Notes: a model not told the origin generated them from the sequence alone. 64,000 nucleotides of DNA from JBGVSA01 sp041807905 (GCF_041807905.1 NZ_JBGVSA010000005.1:124001-188000); one strand, 5' to 3'; shown: positions 16,876 through 25,742, counted from the first letter of the stretch. A program made the numbers and translations.

Positions 16876-18387
16876 ATGCAAGCTTCAACCATCGTCCGTC
16901 TGCACCCGAACGACGACGTCATCATCGCCACCCAGCAGCTCATGCCGGGCAACCGCATCGACAGCGAAGACCTCGTCGTTCGCGACCTGATTCCCCCCGG
17001 TCACAAGATCGCCGCTCATGACATCAAGGCGGGCGACGCCGTGCGTCGTTATAACCAGATCATCGGCTTTGCCAAAGAAGACATCGGCGCGGGCAAGCAC
17101 GTTCACGTGCAGAACCTGGGGATGGGCGAGTTCGAGCGCGATCTGGCTTTCTGCGCCGACAAGCATGATTCGAGCAAGGTCGCGACGCCGGCCACGTTCA
17201 TGGGCTATCACCGCCCCAATGGCAAGATCGGCACCCGCAACTACATCGGCGTCATCGCGTCGGTGAATTGTTCCGCCACCGTGGTGCACGCCATCGCCAA
17301 TCATTTCACGCACGAACGCCTTGCCAACTGGCCGAACGTCGACGGCGTGGTGCCGATGTCGCATCCGCTGGGTTGCGGCGGCGGCGCGGGCGAGGGACTC
17401 GAGGTTCTGCGCCGCACCATGCTGGGTTATGCCTCGCACCCGAACTTTGCCGGGGTCCTGTTCGTCGGCCTGGGGTGCGAAGTCAACCAGGTCGGCCCGC
17501 TGATCAAGGAACTGAATCAGCACGAACCCGGCATGCTGCATTCGGTCAGCATCCAGGAGCTTGGCGGCACCTCGCACGCCATTCGCCAGGGTATCGAAGC
17601 CGTCATCGGCATGCTCGACCACGCCAACAGTTTCACACGCCAACCGGCTCCGTTGTCGGAACTTGTCGTCGGCCTGAACTGCGGTGGTTCGGACGGTTAT
17701 TCGGGTATCACCGCCAACCCGGCTCTGGGTGGTGCGGTGGACATGCTGGTGGCGCACGGCGGCACGGCGATCTTGTCCGAGACCCCCGAAATCTATGGCG
17801 CCGAGCACTTGCTCACCCGCCGCGCCGCATCGCCGGAGGTTGCCCAGAAGCTGGTCGATCGCATCGAGTGGTGGAAGGATTACGTCGAACGCAACAAGGG
17901 CCAGATGGATAACAACCCGTCAGTGGGCAACAAGGCGGGCGGGCTCACCACCATCCTCGAAAAATCGCTGGGCGCGGTTGCAAAGGGCGGCACCACCAAC
18001 CTGAATGCCGTGTACGAGTACGCCGAGCCGGTCACTGCCAAGGGCTTTGTGTACATGGACACGCCGGGGTATGACCCGGTCTCCGCGACGGGGCAGGCCG
18101 GCGGCGGCGCGCAGATCATCTGCTTCACGACCGGTCGCGGTTCGGCCTTCGGTTGCGCAGGCGTGCCGACGATCAAGATCGCCACCAACAACATCCTGTG
18201 GAACCGCCAGCGCGAAGACATGGATGTGAACACGGGCGACATGCTCGACGGCGTTGCGATGGAGGACATCAGCCAACGCATCTTCGACGCCATCATCCGT
18301 TACGCCTCGGGCGAAAAGACTGCCTCCGAGATCGCCGGCTACGGTACCAACGAGTTCCTGCCCTGGCAGATCGGCGCGATCATGTGA
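16876..18387 (+). CDS. uxaA: Altronate dehydratase
   Basis: UxaA dehydrates D-altronate to 2-keto-3-deoxygluconate, the substrate of KdgK. The 503-residue protein has an N-terminal SAF domain (residues 1-90) and the large C-terminal dehydratase domain with HPLGCGGGAGEG, GLGCEVNQVG, GLNCGGSDGYSGITANPALGG and a late FTTGRGS motif. Length matches the E. coli enzyme. With uxaB and kdgK it covers tagaturonate to KDPG. A strong bidirectional terminator follows, facing a second UxaA-family gene. Confidence 0.92.
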   Translation: MQASTIVRLHPNDDVIIATQQLMPGNRIDSEDLVVRDLIPPGHKIAAHDIKAGDAVRRYNQIIGFAKEDIGAGKHVHVQNLGMGEFERDLAFCADKHDSSKVATPATFMGYHRPNGKIGTRNYIGVIASVNCSATVVHAIANHFTHERLANWPNVDGVVPMSHPLGCGGGAGEGLEVLRRTMLGYASHPNFAGVLFVGLGCEVNQVGPLIKELNQHEPGMLHSVSIQELGGTSHAIRQGIEAVIGMLDHANSFTRQPAPLSELVVGLNCGGSDGYSGITANPALGGAVDMLVAHGGTAILSETPEIYGAEHLLTRRAASPEVAQKLVDRIEWWKDYVERNKGQMDNNPSVGNKAGGLTTILEKSLGAVAKGGTTNLNAVYEYAEPVTAKGFVYMDTPGYDPVSATGQAGGGAQIICFTTGRGSAFGCAGVPTIKIATNNILWNRQREDMDVNTGDMLDGVAMEDISQRIFDAIIRYASGEKTASEIAGYGTNEFLPWQIGAIM

Positions 18388-18426
18388 GTGGACGGCACCG
18401 GCATGCCGCCGGTGCCGAGAGGACCC

Positions 18427-18464
18427 AAAAGGGCGACGAAGCCAGATGTTTCGTCGCCCTTTTT
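18427..18464. terminator. Bidirectional intrinsic terminator between two convergent dehydratase genes
   Basis: AAAGGGCGACGAA pairs with TTCGTCGCCCTTT around an 8-base loop, flanked by an A-run on the left and a T-run on the right. It would stop transcripts from uxaA and from the opposing TRAP/dehydratase operon. Confidence 0.85.
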
Positions 18465-18468
18465 CGTT

Positions 18469-20064
18469 CTAGAGCCGGCAGGCCCTGGTGTCCGGATAAT
18501 CGAAGCGCTTGTACGTGAGCGCGTACTCCACGTGTCCCAGGCGCTCTCCGCAGGAGGGCTGGCCTGCAGCGACTTCCACGATGCGGGTCACGATCTCGTC
18601 GGCAACCTCATCCAGCGTTGCGCCGCCGTCGATGATCCTGCCAGCGTCTACGTCCATGTCGTCGGCCATGTTGCGGTAGGTCTCCGGGTTGTTGCAGACC
18701 TTGATGACTGGCGCAATGGCCGAGCCGATCACCGAGCCGCGGCCAGTGGTGAACACCACCAGATGGCAGCCAGTGGCGATCAGTTCGATGATCTCGGCTG
18801 TGTCGCAAATGTTCGGGTAGCCAAACCGCGGCTCTCCGTCGGGTACGACGTCCATCAGGTATAGGCCCGCTTGCGCCGGATGTTCGGTGGGGAGAAGAAC
18901 GCCCGCGATCGGGCTGGCTCCCGATTTGGCATAGGCGCCGAGGGATTTCTCTTCCTGCGTGGTGAGTCCGCCCACGGCGTTGCCATCCGAAAAACTGCCC
19001 AGGCCCATCGTGCTGTAGTACTGCGACGCCTTGCGCATGGCCGACTCAATGGCGTCGCGCGCGGCGGGTGTCGCCGCCCGCTCCATCATGTGCGATTCGC
19101 AGCCGATCAATTCGCCGCTCTCCTCGAACAGACAGGTTGCGCCATGTGCGAGCAGCGTGTCGAAAGCGCGCCCCACCGCCGGATTGCCGGTGATGCCGCT
19201 GGTACCGTCGGAGCCGCCGCACACCGTGCCGATGACCAGATCAGCAAGCGTCATGGCCTTGCGCGGCGCGTTCGCAATCTGCTCGTGCATTTCGCCGACC
19301 AGGCGCCGCCCTTCCGTGACACTGCCGATCGTGCCGCGATTCTCCTGGATCACGACCGTTGCACAGGGCCGGCCAGAGGCTTCGATCTCGGCTGCCAGCC
19401 TGACACGATCGAAGCACTCGCAGCCCAACGACACCAGTACCACGCCACCCACGTTCGGGTGGGTAGCGAGTCCGCGCACCAGTCGATGCGCATAGTCCGA
19501 GGGGTAGCACCCGGCGAAGCCGAGGTATTCGACGTCCGCCCCGAATCCCTCGGCGATCTGCCGCGCAACGTGATGCGCGCATTCGACGAGGTAGATGACG
19601 GTGATGCGGTTGCGAATGCCCACCCGCCCGTCTTTGCGGAGATAGCCCGAGATCAACCTGTCCGGTGCAATCCTGGGTGCCCCGCGCGGAGGCGTCGTCC
19701 GGGCCGGTGCTTCGGCGAGAGGCGTGGGACTGTCAGAGCGTGGCGCGTCGGCCACGCGCTCTGCGGTCGTGGCGGCGCCCGCTCCTTCGAAGTGAAAGCC
19801 GGTGATGTAGTCGCTCGCCAGGTTGTGCGAGTGGATGTGCTCGCCTGGCGCGATCGCTGCGCGCGCCGAACCGATGGAGGCGCCGTATTTCACGACCTTG
19901 GCCTTCTTCGCGATGGGGCGGATGGCCAGTTTATGGCCCAGGGCAATACTGCTCTGGGCCGTCAGGCGCCCACCCTCGAAGATCACTTCGTCGCCGGCAT
20001 TCACCGGTTCGACGGCCACTACGCAGTTGTCGGCATCGTTCAACAGCAACGCTCGTTTAGCCAT
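18469..20064 (-). CDS. UxaA-family sugar-acid dehydratase (galactarate/altronate dehydratase-like), substrate unknown
   Basis: 531 residues with the same layout as UxaA/GarD: an SAF domain (about 1-90), a variable Ala/Pro-rich linker (about 90-130), then the dehydratase domain from SGYLRKDGRVGIRNR with FAGCYPSDYA, SLGCECFD, GTVCGGSDGTSGITGNPAVG and VFTTGRGSVIGSA. It differs clearly from the uxaA product encoded just across the terminator, so it should act on another sugar acid. The ATG at 20064 follows TGAGGAC. It is the last gene of the TRAP operon, 10 bases after the SDR gene. The exact substrate cannot be named. Confidence 0.82.
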   Translation of the reverse strand: MAKRALLLNDADNCVVAVEPVNAGDEVIFEGGRLTAQSSIALGHKLAIRPIAKKAKVVKYGASIGSARAAIAPGEHIHSHNLASDYITGFHFEGAGAATTAERVADAPRSDSPTPLAEAPARTTPPRGAPRIAPDRLISGYLRKDGRVGIRNRITVIYLVECAHHVARQIAEGFGADVEYLGFAGCYPSDYAHRLVRGLATHPNVGGVVLVSLGCECFDRVRLAAEIEASGRPCATVVIQENRGTIGSVTEGRRLVGEMHEQIANAPRKAMTLADLVIGTVCGGSDGTSGITGNPAVGRAFDTLLAHGATCLFEESGELIGCESHMMERAATPAARDAIESAMRKASQYYSTMGLGSFSDGNAVGGLTTQEEKSLGAYAKSGASPIAGVLLPTEHPAQAGLYLMDVVPDGEPRFGYPNICDTAEIIELIATGCHLVVFTTGRGSVIGSAIAPVIKVCNNPETYRNMADDMDVDAGRIIDGGATLDEVADEIVTRIVEVAAGQPSCGERLGHVEYALTYKRFDYPDTRACRL

Positions 20065-20074
20065 TATGTCGTCC

Positions 20075-20839
20075 TCAGAAACCGATGAGCGCACCGCCGT
20101 CGACCACCAGCACATGGCCGTTGACGAACTTGGCCGCATCTGACGCCAGATAGGTGGCCGCCCAGCCGATATCTTCCGGCGCGCCGAAGCGTTTCATCGG
20201 CGTGCGGCCGAGGATTTTGTTCTTGCGTTCGTCGTCGCCCTCGATGGCCTTGCGCAGCATGGGGGTGTCGATCCAGCCGGGGGCGATGCCGTTGACGCGA
20301 ATGCCGGCACTCGACACCTCGGTGGCCAGCGCCCGGATCATGCCCAGGTACGCCGATTTGGCCGCCGCGTAGCCGGTGACGTTCGGCTGGCCCAAGAAGG
20401 ACGTCATCGACGCTGTAAACAGAATGCAGCCTTTGCCGCGCTGCTTCATGTGCGGCACCACAGCGCGCGTCAGGCCGAATGCACCCACGACGTGAACGTC
20501 CAGCACCGATTCAAAGTCTTCGATGCTCATGTCTTCGATGCGCTTCTTGCAGTGATTGCCGGCGTTGTTGATGAGAATATCCACGCTGCCAGCGTCGCGG
20601 ATCACTTCGTCTACGAAGCTCTGCGCGTGATGCGGATGGCTCACGTCGAAGGCTTTCCAACTGGCCCGAGGCCCCAGTTCGAGCGCCGCGTCCTGCGCCA
20701 TCTGGGCGTTGAGGTCTGCCACCACCACGCGGGCGCCGGCGGCAATCATGCATCGGGCCATCGCCAGCCCGAGGCCGCTGCCAGCACCGGTAATGAGGGC
20801 GGTCTTGCCGCTGAGTGAAAACGCTGTCAAATCGTTCAT
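20075..20839 (-). CDS. SDR-family oxidoreductase
   Basis: 254 residues, classical short-chain dehydrogenase: cofactor motif TGAGSGLGLA at about residues 17-26, NNAG in LINNAGNHCKK, catalytic Ser in FTASMTS and YxxxK in YAAAKSAYL, with a Asp-containing second strand (VVADLNA) suggesting NAD(H). It resembles gluconate 5-dehydrogenase-like enzymes. Placed between an MDR dehydrogenase and a dehydratase in the TRAP operon, it probably oxidises or reduces a hydroxy group of the imported sugar acid. Confidence 0.85.
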   Translation of the reverse strand: MNDLTAFSLSGKTALITGAGSGLGLAMARCMIAAGARVVVADLNAQMAQDAALELGPRASWKAFDVSHPHHAQSFVDEVIRDAGSVDILINNAGNHCKKRIEDMSIEDFESVLDVHVVGAFGLTRAVVPHMKQRGKGCILFTASMTSFLGQPNVTGYAAAKSAYLGMIRALATEVSSAGIRVNGIAPGWIDTPMLRKAIEGDDERKNKILGRTPMKRFGAPEDIGWAATYLASDAAKFVNGHVLVVDGGALIGF

Positions 20840-20854
20840 GATGGTCTTTCGTGA

Positions 20855-21871
20855 TTACTGGATGTCGATGAGGATCTTGGTGAATGCGCCCGGGTCGGCA
20901 GCCCAGTCGACGAACGCCTGCGGCGCCAGCGCCAGGGGGTAATGGGCGGAGACGATCTGCTGCGTCGGGTAGCGCCCCTGTTCGAGCAGGGTCAGCACCG
21001 CGCTGAAGTCCGCCGCGGTGGCATTGCGTGAGCCCCGGATGTCGAGTTCCTTCATCACGAACTGGCTGCTGTCGTAGCTGACAGGCTTCTTGGCGTAGCC
21101 GACGTATACGACGCGCGCAGCGAAGGCGGCGAGTTTGACGGCTTCGACGAAGGTGGCATCGTTGCCGACGGCTTCGATGACGACCGCGGGGCCGCGTCCC
21201 CCATCGATGCTCTGCGCCAATGCGGCGAGGTCTTCCTGTTGGCTGTTGACGAAGCGTGCGGCACCGCATGCCATGGCGATGTCGTGTTTGCGTGCGTCGA
21301 TGTCGATCGCCACTACGCGGGCCCCCATTGCCGCTGCGCCGGCCATGGCTCCCAGCCCAATGACGCCGCAGCCGAAGACGGCCACCGTCTCGCCCACGTT
21401 GATCTGCGCCCGGCGCGCTGCATGCATGCCGACCGCGAGCGGTTCGACCAGCGCCAGTTCGTCGAAGCCCAATTCATTGCACACCAGCGTCTTGTGGGCG
21501 GGTACGACCAGGGTTTCGCACATGCCGCCCTGGCGCTGCACGCCGAGCGTCTGGTTGTAGCGGCAGGCATTGGGTCGTCCGCTGCGGCAGGCGCTGCATT
21601 CGCCGCATTCCGTGCACGGCAATACCACTACGCGATCGCCGATCCTGCAACGTGTGACGCCATCGCCGACGGCGATGACTTCGCCGCCGATCTCGTGTCC
21701 TGGAATCCGCGGGTAGGAAACCAGCGGGTTGTAGCCGCGATAGGTGTTCAGGTCCGAGCCGCACAGGCCGACGCGCATCACGCGCAGCTTTACCTGGCCT
21801 GCGGAGACGCCGGTATCTTCGATATCGCAAAGGGCCGCTTCATTGGGCGCCTGGATGGTGACTGCTTTCAT
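20855..21871 (-). CDS. Zinc-dependent alcohol dehydrogenase (sorbitol/galactonate dehydrogenase-like)
   Basis: 338 residues, medium-chain dehydrogenase. Catalytic zinc ligands appear in VGLCGSDLNTY and GHEIGGE. The structural-zinc cysteines appear in CTECGECSACRSGRPNAC. The Rossmann motif is VFGCGVIGLGAMAGA. Members oxidise polyols or sugar acids such as L-galactonate or L-idonate with NAD(P). The start follows AAGGAGG. Next to the SDR it suggests a two-step oxidation/reduction that changes stereochemistry before dehydration; that order is inference. Confidence 0.87.
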   Translation of the reverse strand: MKAVTIQAPNEAALCDIEDTGVSAGQVKLRVMRVGLCGSDLNTYRGYNPLVSYPRIPGHEIGGEVIAVGDGVTRCRIGDRVVVLPCTECGECSACRSGRPNACRYNQTLGVQRQGGMCETLVVPAHKTLVCNELGFDELALVEPLAVGMHAARRAQINVGETVAVFGCGVIGLGAMAGAAAMGARVVAIDIDARKHDIAMACGAARFVNSQQEDLAALAQSIDGGRGPAVVIEAVGNDATFVEAVKLAAFAARVVYVGYAKKPVSYDSSQFVMKELDIRGSRNATAADFSAVLTLLEQGRYPTQQIVSAHYPLALAPQAFVDWAADPGAFTKILIDIQ

Positions 21872-21881
21872 GGCGGCCTCC

Positions 21882-22568
21882 TTACATCACGCCGAAGCGC
21901 TCGAAGGCGTCGACGGTGCTCATGCCCTCGCGGATGGCGCGGCGCACGGCGCTTTCGGTGCTGACTTTCTCCAGCGCCAGAGAGATGGCTTCGCGTTCGG
22001 CCTCCCGCGGCACGATCAGCACGCCGTCGCGGTCGCCGAAAACGATGTCGCCAGGACGGACACGGATATTGTTGATTTCGATCGGCACCCGGAAATCCAC
22101 CACCTTGCCGCGCTGCCCTTGGTCCTGCGCATAGGTGCCCAGCGAAAAGGTCGGAAAACCGATCTCTTCGATTTCGGCCGAATCGCGCACGTAACCGTCG
22201 GCCACTACGCCAGCAGCCTTGAGATGCATGGCCCGCGTGCTCATCAGGCCGCCCCAGAGGGCGTAGCGTGGCGATGAGCCCGTGGTGATGTAGACCTCGT
22301 CCTGTTTGAGGTCGTCCAGCGCGGCGAACATGATGCCGAACGGTTGCGTGGACAGAGGCAAGCGCCCGCTTTCCTCACGCATGGCGAAATAGTCGGCTTC
22401 CAGCACCGGCATGGCACGCCCAGCCACTACCATTCGTTTGCACAGTGGCTTGATCTGCGGCTGGAGGAATTGATGCAGCAATCCCATGTTGTCGAGGATG
22501 TCGCCGACAACGGCGGTGAAGAGCTGGCCGCGCATCAGGGCGAACAGCTCTTGGTCGTCTTTCCACAT
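21882..22568 (-). CDS. RraA-like / 4-hydroxy-4-methyl-2-oxoglutarate aldolase-fold protein
   Basis: 228 residues of the RraA/HMG-aldolase family. The active-site signature is present as GVVADGYVRD and GDIVFGDRDGVLIVP. Family members cleave 4-hydroxy-2-oxo acids, decarboxylate oxaloacetate, or inhibit RNase E. Inside a sugar-acid operon an aldolase or decarboxylase role on a keto acid is more likely than RNase regulation. The start is behind GAGAGG. It sits between the TRAP permease and the dehydrogenase genes. Confidence 0.8.
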   Translation of the reverse strand: MWKDDQELFALMRGQLFTAVVGDILDNMGLLHQFLQPQIKPLCKRMVVAGRAMPVLEADYFAMREESGRLPLSTQPFGIMFAALDDLKQDEVYITTGSSPRYALWGGLMSTRAMHLKAAGVVADGYVRDSAEIEEIGFPTFSLGTYAQDQGQRGKVVDFRVPIEINNIRVRPGDIVFGDRDGVLIVPREAEREAISLALEKVSTESAVRRAIREGMSTVDAFERFGVM

Positions 22569-22659
22569 GTTTGATGATCCTCTCGAGATAATGTCGCTGT
22601 CATTGAAGAAGCGTGCGCCGCGCCCTGGTGCCGATTCGGCGACAGGGCGTGGCGATGGG

Positions 22660-23937
22660 TTACAGGTAGGGCAGGAAGGTCGACACGGCCGGCACGAAAG
22701 TCACCAGCGCGAGCACACACAGCAGCGCCAGCAGCAGCGGTAGCGATTCGCGAACGAATTCACTCACGCGGGTACCGGTGATGGCATTGGCGATGAACAT
22801 CACCGTGCCCATCGGTGGCGTTAGGCATCCGATGGCCAGATTCAGAATCATGATCAGCCCGAACTGCACGGGGTCGATGCCCAGTGCGCGCACCGTCGGC
22901 ATGAGCAACGGCACCAGCACGATGATGGCGGCGGTACCTTCGACGAACATTCCCAGAAAGAGCAGGAATACGTTCAGCACGATCAGGAACTGCGCGGGAC
23001 TGGACGCGAATGAGGTGACGAAGGTCGCCACGTCCTGCGCGACACGTTCCCACGTCAGTACCCAGGCAAAGGCTGAGCAAGCCATGATGATGAGCAGAAT
23101 GCCGCCAGTGGCGCGCGCCGTCTCGATGAGGGCGAGACGGATGTGGCCCGGTGTCATTTCCTTGAATACGAACATGCCGATGCCGATGACGTAGATCACC
23201 GCCACGGCACCCGCCTCGGTCGGCGTGAACATGCCCACGCGAATGCCACCGATGATCACCACGATGAGCACCAGCGCGGCCGAGGCACCCTTGAAGGCTT
23301 CCCAGAACTCGGCCCATGTCGGGCCGCTCGTGCGTGCAGGCTTATAGCCGCGGCGACGCGAGATGAATGCGATGGCGATCATCAACGCGATACAGCACAG
23401 GATGCCGGGGATCACGCCGGCCAGGAACATCTTGCCGATCGACACGTCGGCGACGAAGCCGTAAATGATCAGTGCGATGCCGGGCGGAATGATGGGCGTG
23501 ATCAGCGAGCCGGCCGCCGTGACCGCCGCCGAGAATGCGCGCCCATAGCCGAGCTTGGTCATCTCGGGCACCAGCATCTTGCACAGCATTGCGCAGTCGG
23601 CGAGGTTGGACGCCGACAGTCCGCCCATCATGGTCGACAGCAGTACGTTGGCCTGCGCCAGACCGCCGCGAAAGTGGCCCATGAGCACTTCGGCCAGACG
23701 CAGCATGCGACGCGTAATGCCCGTGTAGTTGAGCAGGTTGCCCAGCAAGATGAAGAACGGAATGGCCAGCAGTGTGGTGTTTTCTGCCGCGCCGATGAAG
23801 CGCTGTGCCGCAATTGCCGGCATCGCTTCGGGGCTCAGGAAGAAGTAAGTCAGCACTGCCGCTGTGACCGACAGAAAGACTGGCAGGTTGATGGCGAAGC
23901 CTACCAGCAGGACGAGGCAGCAAAGGGATATGAGCAT
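22660..23937 (-). CDS. TRAP transporter large permease (DctM)
   Basis: 425 residues, a very hydrophobic inner-membrane protein of about a dozen helices with DctM features (IPFFILLGNLLNYTGITRRM, GGLSASNLADCAMLCKMLVPEM, ITPIIPPGIALIIYG, LTPPMGTVMFIANAIT). It transports organic acids driven by an ion gradient, fed by DctP. The frame continues upstream without stop to 24474, but the ATG at 23937, 2 bases after the dctQ stop, is where similarity begins. Confidence 0.92.
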   Translation of the reverse strand: MLISLCCLVLLVGFAINLPVFLSVTAAVLTYFFLSPEAMPAIAAQRFIGAAENTTLLAIPFFILLGNLLNYTGITRRMLRLAEVLMGHFRGGLAQANVLLSTMMGGLSASNLADCAMLCKMLVPEMTKLGYGRAFSAAVTAAGSLITPIIPPGIALIIYGFVADVSIGKMFLAGVIPGILCCIALMIAIAFISRRRGYKPARTSGPTWAEFWEAFKGASAALVLIVVIIGGIRVGMFTPTEAGAVAVIYVIGIGMFVFKEMTPGHIRLALIETARATGGILLIIMACSAFAWVLTWERVAQDVATFVTSFASSPAQFLIVLNVFLLFLGMFVEGTAAIIVLVPLLMPTVRALGIDPVQFGLIMILNLAIGCLTPPMGTVMFIANAITGTRVSEFVRESLPLLLALLCVLALVTFVPAVSTFLPYL

Positions 23938-23939
23938 GA

Positions 23940-24431
23940 TCAATGGCCTCCGGGCTGGTCGTTTGTCGCCACGGTGTCCGGATGGAACAGATCGGCGTAC
24001 AGGTGTATGAGGCTGTACAACGCCATCCAGAAACAGCCGACCGGCATGGCCATATCGATGTACGTGTATGGCAGGCCGAGAATCGGAGTGATCTTGTCGC
24101 CGGCGTCCAGCGTCAGCTCCAGACCCAGCCAGCCCAGTGCGATCAGGATCACAGCGCCGAGCACGTCGTTGAAAATGCGTACCGCACGTTGCCCGGCGGG
24201 AGGCAGGAGCCCGGTGATGGCGTCGATACTGACGTGGCCTCGCACGCGCATGGCCGAAGCCGCGCCGAGCATGATCATCCACATGAAGAGTGTGACGAGC
24301 ACCTCTTCCACCCATTGCAGCGGATCGTTCAGGGCATAGCGCATGAATACGGCGATGACGGTGATCGCCACGATGAGCACGGTGACGAGCTTGGCGGCCC
24401 AGTCTCCCGCGCTGTCGAGCAGTCTTTTCAT
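23940..24431 (-). CDS. TRAP transporter small permease (DctQ)
   Basis: 163 residues with four predicted membrane helices and the DctQ-type start of helix 2 (FMRYALNDPLQWVEEVLVTLFMWMIMLGAA, then RVRGHVSIDAI). It pairs with DctM in the inner membrane. The start is behind GGAAGA. It lies between the DctP and DctM genes, in the standard PQM order. Confidence 0.9.
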   Translation of the reverse strand: MKRLLDSAGDWAAKLVTVLIVAITVIAVFMRYALNDPLQWVEEVLVTLFMWMIMLGAASAMRVRGHVSIDAITGLLPPAGQRAVRIFNDVLGAVILIALGWLGLELTLDAGDKITPILGLPYTYIDMAMPVGCFWMALYSLIHLYADLFHPDTVATNDQPGGH

Positions 24432-24498
24432 GGATATCTTCCGTTCCGAGAGAAGCGTCCCGACAAAAATGCACGTGTCATGCCGTCGGGCGATGGAT

Positions 24499-24526
24499 TC
24501 CGGGCGCGGGCAGGCCGACGCCCGGA
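24499..24526. repeat. GC hairpin between dctP and dctQ
   Basis: TCCGGGCG and CGCCCGGA form a perfect 8-base inverted repeat with a 12-base loop in the 114-base gap after dctP. There is no T-run. It probably protects the binding-protein mRNA or reduces read-through into the permease genes, as proposed for the hairpin at 9622-9643. Confidence 0.45.
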
Positions 24527-24545
24527 GGGGCGGAGATGCGGGCCG

Positions 24546-25550
24546 TCAGTGCGTCTTGAGGTAATCCTGGAGCTTGTCGTACAGACCCGGCGTCCACTCG
24601 GGGAACTTGGTGTACGTGCTCTTGGCGGCTTCGCGGAACAGGTTTCGGTCGACCTCGATCACCGTCACGCCTTCTTTCTTCATCTTCTCGATGGTGTCCT
24701 TCTCGGCTTCCAGCGTGACGCGGGTCATGAAGTCACCCGCCTGCAGGCAGGTGTCCACCAGTGCTTTCTTGACATCGGCCGGCAGACGTTCGAAGTACTT
24801 CTGGCTGATCGTCAGGTTGGTGACGTTGTCCAGGTGGCCGGTGAGGATCAGGTACTTGGCGGGCTCGTGGTGCTTCTGCCCGTACAACACGGGGATGGGA
24901 TTCTCTGCGCCATCGATGACGCCGGTGGTCAGCGCCGGGTATACCTCGGCCAGCGGCATCGGCGTCGGCGTGGCGCCCATGGCTTTCATCGCTTCGATCT
25001 GGATGCGCGCATTGGGCACGCGGATCTTCATGCCCTTGAGGTCGGCCGGCGTACGGACGGGCTTCTTGGTGACCATATGACGCGAGCCGTACAGCCAGTT
25101 CGCCGCGATGATGTGAAAGCCCTTCTTGTCCAGTTGCTGCGACATGTCGGCGAACCATGGCGAATTCGACAGCTTGATGACGTCGGTATAGTCCTTGCCG
25201 AGATACGGTCCCATCATGATGGCGAAGTCGGGCACGTAGTCGGCGAAGAAAGCGCCGTCGGTCAGCGTGACCATCGCAGCGCCCATCTTCATCTGCTCCA
25301 TGACGTCCTTCTTCGAACCCAATTGCGAGCTCGGGTAGAGCAGCAACTCGCCTTCGCCCTTTGTCTTGTCCTTGAAGAGCCGGGCCCACTCGTGCATGGC
25401 CTTGTCGATGGGCTCACCGGGGTTGTTCTCGTACGCGACCTTGATCGTGTACTTGGGGGCGGCCTCTGCGTTGGGCATCCCGGCGATTGCCAGGGCGCCA
25501 CCGATGAGACAGGCGATGATCTGCCGGCGACTGAAGAGAATGTTCTGCAT
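24546..25550 (-). CDS. TRAP transporter substrate-binding protein (DctP)
   Basis: 334 residues. The N-terminal signal contains SRRQIIACLIGGALAIAG, close to a Tat motif, with cleavage near AEA at about residue 30. The DctP fold is supported by the YTIKVAYENNPGEP start, GELLLYPSSQLGSKKDVMEQMKMG and PADLKGMKIRVPNARIQIEAMKAMGATPTPMPLAEVYPAL regions, where the conserved Arg binds the substrate carboxylate. The start follows TAGGAGA. A sigma-54-type promoter lies 72-87 bases upstream. The substrate is probably a uronate or aldonate, from the downstream genes. Confidence 0.9.
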   Translation of the reverse strand: MQNILFSRRQIIACLIGGALAIAGMPNAEAAPKYTIKVAYENNPGEPIDKAMHEWARLFKDKTKGEGELLLYPSSQLGSKKDVMEQMKMGAAMVTLTDGAFFADYVPDFAIMMGPYLGKDYTDVIKLSNSPWFADMSQQLDKKGFHIIAANWLYGSRHMVTKKPVRTPADLKGMKIRVPNARIQIEAMKAMGATPTPMPLAEVYPALTTGVIDGAENPIPVLYGQKHHEPAKYLILTGHLDNVTNLTISQKYFERLPADVKKALVDTCLQAGDFMTRVTLEAEKDTIEKMKKEGVTVIEVDRNLFREAAKSTYTKFPEWTPGLYDKLQDYLKTH

Positions 25551-25590
25551 AAACGCGTCTCCTACACATTATTTGTTTTGCATGGACTGT

Positions 25591-25603
25591 CGCAGAGTCT
25601 GCG
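25591..25603. repeat. CGCAGA-G-TCTGCG palindrome downstream of the sigma-54 promoter
   Basis: A 6-base perfect dyad with a one-base centre, lying in the transcribed leader between the predicted start (about 25612) and dctP. CGCAGA or GCAGA recurs at 25610-25615 and 25630-25634. It may be a second regulator site or a leader hairpin. Confidence 0.35.
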
Positions 25604-25621
25604 ACGGTTCGCAGATGCAAA

Positions 25622-25637
25622 AGCAAGACGCAGACCA
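25622..25637 (-). promoter_or_regulatory. Sigma-54 (-24/-12) promoter of the TRAP/dehydratase operon
   Basis: Read on the minus strand, the site is TGGTCTG, CGTC, TTGCT. It matches the RpoN consensus TGGYACR-N4-TTGCW at the invariant GG and GC with the exact 10-base spacing, and differs at only two positions of the -24 element. It points to dctP, giving a leader of about 60 bases. The divergent gene encodes a sigma-54 activator, which fits. Confidence 0.7.
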
Positions 25638-25686
25638 CCCGGCTTTTCAGGCGCCGTGCGCGAAAATTCGTACTCTTTTGTTTCAA

Positions 25687-25710
25687 ATCTGAAATACGTG
25701 AATTTCAGAT
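25687..25710. promoter_or_regulatory. Perfect 9-base inverted repeat, likely activator site for the PrpR-like regulator
   Basis: ATCTGAAAT and ATTTCAGAT are separated by ACGTGA. The dyad lies about 75-100 bases upstream of the predicted transcription start of dctP, the usual position for an enhancer-binding-protein site, and close to the regulator's own start, which would also allow autoregulation. A related CTGAATTTCAG occurs after the regulator gene at 27662-27672. Confidence 0.6.
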
Positions 25711-25742
25711 CCGTAATATGGAGCGGTCTGTGACTCTCCGAA

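Noticed and set aside
23938..24474. N-terminal extension of the DctM frame to 604 residues
   Set aside because: It overlaps dctQ in another frame; the extension is Arg-rich and unlike any TRAP protein.
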